A DNA stretch of 64,000 nucleotides, taken from Schleiferiaceae bacterium (lineage in GTDB: Bacteria > Bacteroidota > Bacteroidia > Flavobacteriales > Schleiferiaceae). The notes beneath the pieces are model-generated. The model searched no databases. It was given only the letters and a program-made list of their open reading frames with translations, and was not told where the DNA came from. The position numbers and the translations under genes were made by a program. The stretch is from positions 62,001 through 126,000 of the forward strand of contig JAGYKI010000005.1 of NCBI GenBank assembly GCA_018401735.1. The letters are read 5' to 3'. Numbering within the stretch: the first letter of the stretch is position 1; each line of letters opens with the position of its first letter. Shown piece by piece: positions 25,185-32,063 of this stretch.

Positions 25185-25706
25185 TTACTTAATTTTTATT
25201 TCCAACTCTCTTCCCAAGCCTATCTCAATAATCTTGCGCAAGGTGGCCAGTTCAATATCCGATTTATCATTTTCGATGCGCGAGATATAGGTCCGAGAGG
25301 TTCCACTCTTTAAGGCAAGTTCTTGTTGGCTAAGGCCCGCTTTTCGTCTTGACTCTTTAATGAGACTACCTAATTGAAAAAGGAAGTCCGCTTTCTCTGG
25401 CACGCTAAATTTTAACAAAATATCGGCCCCAATTTCAAAAGGCACTTGCTCCTTCTCGCCGTTTCTAAGCGTGATAAATTGCTCAACATTAGAAAAAGAT
25501 AGTGTGTGATTTCGCAGCTCCGCCTTAATCAGCTCATTTTCTTGAAAAAGAATAAATGCAGGAGAGCTCCTGTTAACCCCAATACTTTCCAAGACCTTCT
25601 TAAAATCAATAAGTCTCGCTGAACCATTATTGAAGGTCACACTAATCATGTGTTTTTCAATTTTATTAATCTTTAGGATCCGGGGCATTTTAATGTTTTT
25701 TCTCAT
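25185..25706 (-). CDS. HTH-XRE regulator with DUF2442-like N-terminus (antitoxin-like)
   Basis: A 173-residue protein. Residues about 8-95 resemble DUF2442 (small beta domain with IDFKKVLES and EIGADILL). Residues about 108-165 form an XRE helix-turn-helix (IKESRRKAGLSQQELALKSGTSRTYISRIENDK; broken here only by listing). It overlaps the upstream DUF4160 gene by ATGA. DUF4160/DUF2442 pairs are widespread and behave like toxin-antitoxin modules in genome context, though I know of no firm biochemical proof. It likely represses its own operon through the palindrome at 25957-25972. Confidence 0.78.
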   Translation of the reverse strand: MRKNIKMPRILKINKIEKHMISVTFNNGSARLIDFKKVLESIGVNRSSPAFILFQENELIKAELRNHTLSFSNVEQFITLRNGEKEQVPFEIGADILLKFSVPEKADFLFQLGSLIKESRRKAGLSQQELALKSGTSRTYISRIENDKSDIELATLRKIIEIGLGRELEIKIK

Positions 25707-25939
25707 TTCAAATTTTCATTAAGCTCATAAAAGACGGATAAGGCCCATTCGCCATTTTCCGTTAACCAATCCATTACCTTCTTCATTTGCTTTGTCGGCA
25801 AATCACCTGCGTAAACTTCTAAGGTCTCAATACATAGAAGCGCTTCAAATTCGTTATACAAAGCGTGAACATGCGGTGGTCTATGATCACCGTTATATAC
25901 ATTTATCCGAATTCCATCAAACCTGTCAATTGTCGGCAT
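25703..25939 (-). CDS. DUF4160 domain protein (putative toxin of a TA-like pair)
   Basis: A 78-residue protein that begins MPTIDRFDGIRINVYNGDHRPPHVHA, the DUF4160 signature, and ends with a short helix and SVFYELNENLK. I chose the ATG at 25939; an in-frame start five codons upstream would overlap a TACCTTTG promoter box (25944-25951). The stop overlaps the start of the HTH/DUF2442 gene. Small size, coupling and the regulator partner suggest a toxin-like role; this is inference. Confidence 0.75.
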   Translation of the reverse strand: MPTIDRFDGIRINVYNGDHRPPHVHALYNEFEALLCIETLEVYAGDLPTKQMKKVMDWLTENGEWALSVFYELNENLK

Positions 25940-25943
25940 AATA

Positions 25944-25972
25944 CAAAGGTACAAAAGTATCTAATTAGATAC
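25944..25972 (-). promoter_or_regulatory. Promoter with palindromic operator for the DUF4160/HTH pair
   Basis: Two overlapping candidates for the -7 box occur on the minus strand: TACCTTTG (25951-25944) and TACTTTTG (25959-25952). A perfect 16-bp palindrome GTATCTAATTAGATAC (25957-25972) overlaps the outer one. A repressor bound there would block RNA polymerase. The HTH protein encoded by the operon is the obvious candidate. Confidence 0.6.
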
Positions 25973-26171
25973 ATGTCAATTCTCCATTCTACTTTTAAAA
26001 CTTAGAAATGGCTAACCAGGAGAGTTTTCCGAACTTGTAAAATATATTAAAGAATTATAGCCAAGATTAACAAGATACCTAGTAAGTTGACTCATAAAAT
26101 TTTGACCATCAAGAATAAAGACTTTTCTATGGCCATGATAATTTAACTATCTCATTTCAACAGAGCGCGAG

Positions 26172-26306
26172 ATGGAGAAACTGACCGCCGAACAAATAGA
26201 TATGCTCAATAGGAGCAAGGAGGACATCAAAAAGGGACGATTAATTTCTCAGGAAGCGATGGACACACGAAATTCTGAAAGGCCAAAACCTTTAGTAAAG
26301 CAATAA
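26172..26306 (+). pseudogene. Fragment of a RelB-like antitoxin gene
   Basis: A 44-codon frame that begins MEKLTAEQIDMLNRSKEDIK and continues GRLISQEAMD. This closely resembles the C-terminal half of small antitoxins that in Bacteroidota precede RelE-type toxin genes, where the next residues are usually a charged 'xxxLEWLK'. Here the end diverges (TRNSERPKP...), no N-terminal half is in frame (a TAA lies 11 codons upstream), and no toxin follows. It looks like a relic next to the DUF4160/HTH pair. Confidence 0.45.
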
Positions 26307-26404
26307 GCAAATGCTAAGAAACTCCTTTCGATGTTAAATTAGCTTAAGCGCCCCGAGATATTTAAAAATCTACGCCGCCCATTACTTAGGCTTTTGTATT
26401 TTAG

Positions 26405-26836
26405 ATGCTTATACTCAGCCCTATGTTTCTGAAGCTTTACAGATTATTCTTAAAAAACAGCAGTAGCCCTCGCCTCGCCCTAATGCTCATGTTGGCATTC
26501 ATTGGCCTTTCTGCCCAAAGGCCCCCAGATACCACCTACGGCCAAGGCACTTTTCTCTTTCAAAACGCAAACAACAATATAGCAATACCAAACATCAACG
26601 CTCAGTTTAGAGCAATTGCGATGAGTGACTCTATCATTCACAGCATTTATCAAAAAAGCAGTGACACGAATGGAATTATTCCCTTCGACTTACCAGTAAG
26701 TATTGATTACCATATCGGACTTCGTGAGGACGTACTTACCCATAAGGTGCAAGCCTATCCGGTTCCGGGAAATGAGTTAAATATCGCACTTCCCAATGCA
26801 GGTAATTATACAACAACAGTGTTCAATCTAAACTAG
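26405..26836 (+). CDS. Secreted protein, probably truncated before the end of a T9SS-like domain
   Basis: A 143-residue protein with a signal peptide ending near GLSAQ; an alternative start is the ATG at 26423. The middle is an extracellular beta-rich segment. The C-terminus VQAYPVPGNELNIALPNAG then YTTTVFNLN looks like the first half of a T9SS type A sorting domain (usual form 'YPNP...L.I.L..G.Y...+++LNG'). The frame stops there, about 40 residues short. The AT-rich sequence that follows carries no recognisable continuation. It is probably a decayed or clipped gene in the accessory patch. Confidence 0.5.
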   Translation: MLILSPMFLKLYRLFLKNSSSPRLALMLMLAFIGLSAQRPPDTTYGQGTFLFQNANNNIAIPNINAQFRAIAMSDSIIHSIYQKSSDTNGIIPFDLPVSIDYHIGLREDVLTHKVQAYPVPGNELNIALPNAGNYTTTVFNLN

Positions 26837-27030
26837 GTATAAGTGCACCAACACAAAATATTAGCATTAATTACTACTTTGATATTAATAATATTTCTGC
26901 ACAGTAAATAAAGCGGCATTCACAAGGAAATCAGATCTGTGAGCAACCGCCTGATCCGCTCTTATCCCCCGCCCTAAAAGTCTCCAAAATATGAGTACCG
27001 TCTTTAGCCCAGCCGAGCCTATTCTTTTAG

Positions 27031-27038
27031 TAACTTTG
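27031..27038 (+). promoter_or_regulatory. -7 box TAACTTTG for tatA
   Basis: An exact TAnnTTTG match 26 bp before the tatA ATG. No perfect TTTG is seen at the -33 position. Confidence 0.55.
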
Positions 27039-27064
27039 CACCCAAATTTCATTCATAAATTATT

Positions 27065-27265
27065 ATGACTCTATTATCTGTCATGTTAGGATTTGTTGGT
27101 CCTTGGCAAATCATTCTTATAGTAGCGCTTGTCCTCTTATTATTTGGAGGTCGTAAAATTCCTGAGTTGATGCGCGGCTTAGGCGGTGGCATCAAAGAAT
27201 TTAAAGATGCTGTAAAAGAAGACGACAAAGACAACAAAGACACAGATAAAGGCGGCAAAGCCTAA
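27065..27265 (+). CDS. tatA: Twin-arginine translocase subunit TatA/E
   Basis: A 66-residue protein. One N-terminal membrane helix (about 8-22, [15 protein letters not shown]) is followed by [21 protein letters not shown], the conserved hinge and amphipathic helix of TatA. The acidic/Lys tail is typical. TatA oligomers form the translocation part of the Tat pathway for folded proteins; tatC is not in the window. It lies 25 bp upstream of gatA and probably shares its transcript. Confidence 0.93.
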   Translation: MTLLSVMLGFVGPWQIILIVALVLLLFGGRKIPELMRGLGGGIKEFKDAVKEDDKDNKDTDKGGKA

Positions 27266-27290
27266 TTAATACACTTTTAAGTAAAATACC

Positions 27291-28709
27291 TTGGCGGACT
27301 ATTCTACCCTTCAGGCTCTACAATACGATTTAAGTAATGGTAAAACCAGTTGCACACAGCTGGTAGAGCATTACCTACAAAAAATTGAGGATCATAAAGA
27401 CCTTAATGCCTTCGTGGAGGTATACTCCCACGATGCTCGGAGTAGAGCCACGGTAATTGATGCCAAAATAAAACATGGTACCGCGGGGAGATTGGCGGGA
27501 ATGGTAATTGGCGTAAAAGACAATATCGCCTACCAAGATCATGGCCTCACCGCCGCCAGTAAAATACTTTCAGGTTTTACCTCCCTTTATTCGGCCACTG
27601 CCGTAGAAAGGCTTTTAGAAGAGGATGCGATTATAATTGGTCGCCTCAACTGTGACGAATTCGCCATGGGCTCTTCCAACCGTTTTAGTTATTACGGTCC
27701 CGTGAAAAATCCTCTCGATAAAAACCTTGTTCCCGGTGGTTCATCGGGCGGTAGCGCTGCTGCAGTAGCCGCTGGTTTATGCATGGCCAGTCTCGGTAGT
27801 GATACCGGTGGTTCTATTCGTCAACCCGCCAGCTTTACTGGCATTTACGGTTTTAAACCCAGTTACGGACGGATTTCACGTCACGGACTTATTGCTTTTG
27901 CCTCTAGTTTCGACCAAATCGGTCCTTTCGCAAATTCAATTGAAGATACCGCCCTGCTTTACGAAATAATGGCCGGCGCCGATCAATACGATAATACCTG
28001 CAGCCAACGCGAGGTTACTCCGGTTTCCCTAGATGGGGAAAAACAAGCACGCAAGATTGCCTATTTTAAAGATACGCTAGAAAATGCGAGCCTCGATCCC
28101 GAAGTACGCGCTCAAGCAGTAGCCTTGATCGAAAAACTAAGAGCAGCCGGGCATACCGTAGAAGCGATCGACTTTCCGCTGCTCGAGTATCTTGTTCCTA
28201 CTTATTATATTTTGAGCACCGCTGAAGCAAGCAGTAACTTAGCGCGCTACGACGGAATTCATTTTGGATATCGCAGTCCTAATGCTCACGATTTAGAAAG
28301 CACTTATAAGCTTTCCCGTACCGAAGGCTTTGGTACCGAAGTAAAACGTCGTATCCTTTTAGGAACCTTCGTTTTAAGCAGTGGGTATTACGATGCTTAT
28401 TACGGTAAAGCTCAGAAAACTCGCCGCTTGGTTAGCGACAAAACCAATGAAATCTTCCAAGATTATGATTTCATTTTTTCACCAACCACGCCGCACACGC
28501 CTTTCCCCCTAAACCAAGTGGAAAGTGATCCCACCCAAATGTATTTAGAAGATATCTTCACTGTACACGCAAACATTACCGGTTGCCCTTCTATTTCCTT
28601 GCCGCTAGCCCAACATAAAAACGGACTACCCCTTGGAATGCAATTTACGGCAGCCAAATACGAAGAAGCTGATTTGCTGCAATTTGCACACACATTAGTT
28701 AACAATTAA
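27291..28709 (+). CDS. gatA: Glutamyl-tRNA(Gln) amidotransferase subunit A
   Basis: A 472-residue amidase-signature enzyme of the GatCAB complex, which converts Glu-tRNA(Gln) to Gln-tRNA(Gln). The catalytic Ser-cisSer-Lys set is visible: GVKDNIAY (Lys), GGSSGGSAAAVAAG (cis-Ser) and GSDTGGSIRQPASF (nucleophile region). The gene starts with TTG (MADYSTLQALQYD); no better ATG is available. Its presence implies this lineage charges tRNA-Gln indirectly. gatB and gatC are elsewhere. Confidence 0.93.
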   Translation: MADYSTLQALQYDLSNGKTSCTQLVEHYLQKIEDHKDLNAFVEVYSHDARSRATVIDAKIKHGTAGRLAGMVIGVKDNIAYQDHGLTAASKILSGFTSLYSATAVERLLEEDAIIIGRLNCDEFAMGSSNRFSYYGPVKNPLDKNLVPGGSSGGSAAAVAAGLCMASLGSDTGGSIRQPASFTGIYGFKPSYGRISRHGLIAFASSFDQIGPFANSIEDTALLYEIMAGADQYDNTCSQREVTPVSLDGEKQARKIAYFKDTLENASLDPEVRAQAVALIEKLRAAGHTVEAIDFPLLEYLVPTYYILSTAEASSNLARYDGIHFGYRSPNAHDLESTYKLSRTEGFGTEVKRRILLGTFVLSSGYYDAYYGKAQKTRRLVSDKTNEIFQDYDFIFSPTTPHTPFPLNQVESDPTQMYLEDIFTVHANITGCPSISLPLAQHKNGLPLGMQFTAAKYEEADLLQFAHTLVNN

Positions 28710-28729
28710 AGGTTAGTCCTTTCGTTAAA

Positions 28730-28752
28730 CCCTCATTGAGGGGCTCTTTATT
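28730..28752 (+). terminator. Possible weak terminator after gatA
   Basis: CCCTC and GAGGG (28730-28742) form a short stem with a 3-nt loop, followed by a T-rich stretch. The stem is only 5 bp, so the call is tentative. Confidence 0.35.
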
Positions 28753-28785
28753 ATTCTGTAAATTCCCTTCTTAGCTCTAAGCCTT

Positions 28786-30321
28786 ATGAAGAAAAAAATA
28801 ATTTTACTCACTAGCCAGGTGTTTTTCCTCCCTGCTATGCTATTAGGAGGAAATCCTAAGAAAGGGGAAACCGATAGTATAGTCAAACCCAAATTAGTGG
28901 CTTTAGACGCTATTCAATTGGAGGATGATCCTTTTGCGGCTCGTCTCGACAGCCTGCTAAGTCTTAGCTTTTTTGAAGATTTAAATAGCGTTCGCTTGAA
29001 CGATTCCGATAGCATTATGCTTTGGAACACCACCAATGCCGAAGCTCCTCGCTTTAGCGATAGCATTTATGCCGCTCGCTTAGCTGCCTTAAATGAGCTC
29101 AGCCCCATGGCCTTAGGCTACAATTCTACCGTAAAATCGTATATCGAATTGTACTCCATTCGTCGTCGCGAGCAGGTTAGTAAAATGCTTGGTTTAGCCC
29201 AATATTACTTCCCCCTTTTCGAGCAAGCTTTGGATAAATACGACATGCCCCTAGAGCTTAAATATCTAGCGGTAGTTGAGTCGGCCTTAAATCCAATGGC
29301 ACGTTCACGCGTAGGTGCAACGGGTTTATGGCAGTTTATGTACGCCACAGGGAAAATGAATGGCCTTAACGTTAATAGCTATATCGACGAGCGTAATGAT
29401 CCCATTAAATCTACCGAGGCGGCTTGCCAATATCTCACTCACCTTTATCGCATTTTCGATGATTGGAACTTAGCATTAGCGGCCTATAATTCTGGGCCAG
29501 GCAATGTAAATAAAGCGATTCGTCGCAGTGGTGGTCAAAAAGATTATTGGGCCATTCGTCCCTACCTTCCACGTGAAACAGCAAGCTACGTTCCCGCCTT
29601 TATTGCAGTAAATTACATTATGAATTACCATGCGGAGCACCTCATCTTCGCTACTCAATTAAAGCCTTCTTTTTTTAGTACGGACACGGTAAATATTAAA
29701 GAGCGCCTTAGCTTCGAGCAGATTACTAAACTAATAGACATTAGTGAAGAAGAATTGGAATTCCTCAACCCTGCATACCGTCATAAGCTTATTCCTAAAA
29801 AAGAAGGAGGCGCCTATGCTTTGGTTTTACCGCAAGATAAAATTGGCCTTTTTGTTAGTAACGAAGATTCGATTTACAAAATAGCAGCCCTACATTTCGA
29901 AGAAAACCAAGCGGAAGTGCCCGAAGAAGTTCCCATGAACGATCGTATCCGCCACAAGGTGCGCCGGGGAGAAGTTTTAGGAACAATCGCCCAAAAATAT
30001 GGCGTAAGTGTTAGCAGCATTCGCAGCTGGAACGGATTACGCGGTAATACCATACATATAGGGCAAAGACTAACTATTTACCCGCGTCGCTTACCCACTG
30101 AAACTGTCGCTTCTAACAGCTCCATAAGCAGTAATACCCCTTCTACATCCAGTAAAAGCGGAGAATACGAAAATTACCGCGTGCAAGATGGGGAGACTTT
30201 TTACTCCATTGCTCAAAAATATCCCGGTATTAGTGCGGAAAACATTATGTCGTGGAACAATATTGACAATGCCCGTCGTTTAAAACCAGGAATGACCCTC
30301 AAAATTTATAAAGAAAGTTAA
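28786..30321 (+). CDS. Lytic transglycosylase with two LysM domains (MltD-like)
   Basis: A 511-residue protein with a signal peptide (1-22). An SLT-type transglycosylase domain at about 120-280 has the catalytic Glu in YLAVVESALNPMARS and the motif GATGLWQFMYATG. Two LysM peptidoglycan-binding repeats lie near the C-terminus (HKVRRGEVLGTIAQKYGVS at about 387; YRVQDGETFYSIAQKYPG at about 464), joined by a Ser/Thr linker. This is the MltD layout. It cleaves peptidoglycan glycan strands in the periplasm. The DUF4837 gene follows 6 bp later. Confidence 0.9.
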   Translation: MKKKIILLTSQVFFLPAMLLGGNPKKGETDSIVKPKLVALDAIQLEDDPFAARLDSLLSLSFFEDLNSVRLNDSDSIMLWNTTNAEAPRFSDSIYAARLAALNELSPMALGYNSTVKSYIELYSIRRREQVSKMLGLAQYYFPLFEQALDKYDMPLELKYLAVVESALNPMARSRVGATGLWQFMYATGKMNGLNVNSYIDERNDPIKSTEAACQYLTHLYRIFDDWNLALAAYNSGPGNVNKAIRRSGGQKDYWAIRPYLPRETASYVPAFIAVNYIMNYHAEHLIFATQLKPSFFSTDTVNIKERLSFEQITKLIDISEEELEFLNPAYRHKLIPKKEGGAYALVLPQDKIGLFVSNEDSIYKIAALHFEENQAEVPEEVPMNDRIRHKVRRGEVLGTIAQKYGVSVSSIRSWNGLRGNTIHIGQRLTIYPRRLPTETVASNSSISSNTPSTSSKSGEYENYRVQDGETFYSIAQKYPGISAENIMSWNNIDNARRLKPGMTLKIYKES

Positions 30322-30327
30322 ACGCCT

Positions 30328-31338
30328 ATGAATGCTCTAAAATCCTTCTTTCTTCTTTTCGTAAGTCTTACTCTTGTGAGTGCCTGCACTAATTCGGAAG
30401 AAGGCAAGGGAGCCTCAGGTATTTTTGGCAGCGAAAAGGTGCTGCCCCCTAGTAATGGCGGCATTTTAGATATTCTCGTTATTGCCGAGGATAAAGTTTG
30501 GGATGGCCCTGCCGGAGATGCCTTCTTAAAGCATTTCACAGCCATGACCTACGGCTTACCGCAACCCGAACCACTTTATACTGTTCGACAAGTAGGTAGC
30601 CGGGATTTCGGCGATTTACTAAAAAGATCGCGCTATTTAGTGCTTCTTAGCCTCGGTGATAGCACCATCTTTACCAGTGAAAACGATAAATGGGCTCGCG
30701 ATCAGTTAGTATTTTACCTTCAAGCCCCTACCGAAGCCCTTCTGCGTAAGCATATTTTAGCCAAGAATAAAGAAATGGACGCCCTTATCGAGCAGCGCGA
30801 AATGCTACGCATGAGTAAACGCATTGCCGCTCTTACCCATAAACTCTATCCCGATTTTCTAGCCGAAAATCATATCAAAATTAGCATCCCCAAAGATTTT
30901 GAAATTAGCGTAGAAAAGAAAAACCTGGTGATTTATTGGCGCCGTACCAAAGTGAATGATATGGGTATTATTATTTACCGCGGGCCGCTTCCGCAAGAAG
31001 GCGCTATAATTGGCGAACATCTTGTTCCCCTGCGCGATAGCCTCACTAAACTCTATGTAGCGGGTGCCCGTGAAAACAGCTATATGGTTACCGAAGATCT
31101 TATTAAACCTCAAAGCGAACCCACTGAAATTTCCAATAATTTCGCGCTAAAAACTCGGGGACTTTGGCGTAGCGAAGGCGACATTATGGGCGGCCCCTTT
31201 GTAAGCTATAGCATTTACGACGAAAAGCATAAACAGCTTATTTATATAGATGCGTTTTTACTACAGCCTGATAAAAAGAAACGTAAAACACTCTTCGAAT
31301 TGGAGAGTATTTTAAATACCTTAGAAATTACAGACTAG
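30328..31338 (+). CDS. DUF4837 family lipoprotein
   Basis: A 336-residue protein with a lipoprotein signal (lipobox VSACTN at about residues 17-22). The family pattern is clear: ILDILVIAEDKVWDGPAG near the N-terminus, NDKWARDQLVFYLQAPTEA in the middle, and GLWRSEGDIMGGPFVSYSIYD towards the end. DUF4837 is restricted to Bacteroidota and its function is unknown. It is co-directional with and 6 bp from the lytic transglycosylase gene, hinting at an envelope role. Its stop overlaps the recO stop by 4 bp on the other strand. Confidence 0.85.
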   Translation: MNALKSFFLLFVSLTLVSACTNSEEGKGASGIFGSEKVLPPSNGGILDILVIAEDKVWDGPAGDAFLKHFTAMTYGLPQPEPLYTVRQVGSRDFGDLLKRSRYLVLLSLGDSTIFTSENDKWARDQLVFYLQAPTEALLRKHILAKNKEMDALIEQREMLRMSKRIAALTHKLYPDFLAENHIKISIPKDFEISVEKKNLVIYWRRTKVNDMGIIIYRGPLPQEGAIIGEHLVPLRDSLTKLYVAGARENSYMVTEDLIKPQSEPTEISNNFALKTRGLWRSEGDIMGGPFVSYSIYDEKHKQLIYIDAFLLQPDKKKRKTLFELESILNTLEITD

Positions 31339-32063
31339 TGTAATAGATCGTACAAAACGGGTAAAGACTTCAACTTCCCGAAGTCGGTGAAGTGCAAGCG
31401 GTAATAACTAAGAATGTTTTCTAAAACCTGCCGTCGCTGACTAGAGTTTTTTAAAGCAACGGTCGCTGAATTTTTATAGCCTTCTGCCTGAAGAGCGGCC
31501 CAAACGCGGGCTTCATTGCCATAGATATAATAAGAATGAAGAGGCTCCACCAAGATTTCTTGCGCATCTAGCAAATCAAAATAGGGTGCTTCGCTATCTT
31601 TTTTAAAATGGGGCTCGAAGCCTAAAAAAGCACTGAAATCCATTAAAAAAGCCGGCAGGAAATTTCCCAAAGAGGCCTGCTCCTCGTCTAAAAAAATAAA
31701 GGCTTCTTTTAGAAATTGATACAATTGCGGAGCGGCGGCTTCTTCCTTTAAGGATTTACTGAGTAGTTCTGCCAAAAAAAGAGCTAAGCAAGATTTAACT
31801 GGGTCAAAGGGAATTTCTTGGTAAGGATACACCAAACGCAATTCTTGCAATCGCTTTAATTGCCCCTTCGATTTGTCGCTATAAACTATTTCAACCAAGC
31901 TTAGGACCTGCATTAATGGCTGACGTAAACCTGTTTTACTGGTCCGAGAAACACTACTAATTAATGATAGAAGTCCGCATTCAGGGCCGAAAACGGTAAG
32001 TACCATGCTGGAATCGCCATACTTTACCGCCCGCAGAATAATCGCTTCGCTGCGAATTTGCAT
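31335..32063 (-). CDS. recO: DNA repair protein RecO
   Basis: A 242-residue protein. The N-terminal OB fold opens SEAIILRAVKYGDSSMVLTVFGPECGLLSLI, here split for reading: SEAIILRAVKYGD then SSMVLTVFGPECGL. The helical C-terminal domain follows and lacks the four-Cys zinc cluster found in some RecO proteins. RecO loads RecA on SSB-coated DNA with RecR. It is coupled to porZ (TAATG, one shared base). Confidence 0.88.
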   Translation of the reverse strand: MQIRSEAIILRAVKYGDSSMVLTVFGPECGLLSLISSVSRTSKTGLRQPLMQVLSLVEIVYSDKSKGQLKRLQELRLVYPYQEIPFDPVKSCLALFLAELLSKSLKEEAAAPQLYQFLKEAFIFLDEEQASLGNFLPAFLMDFSAFLGFEPHFKKDSEAPYFDLLDAQEILVEPLHSYYIYGNEARVWAALQAEGYKNSATVALKNSSQRRQVLENILSYYRLHFTDFGKLKSLPVLYDLLH

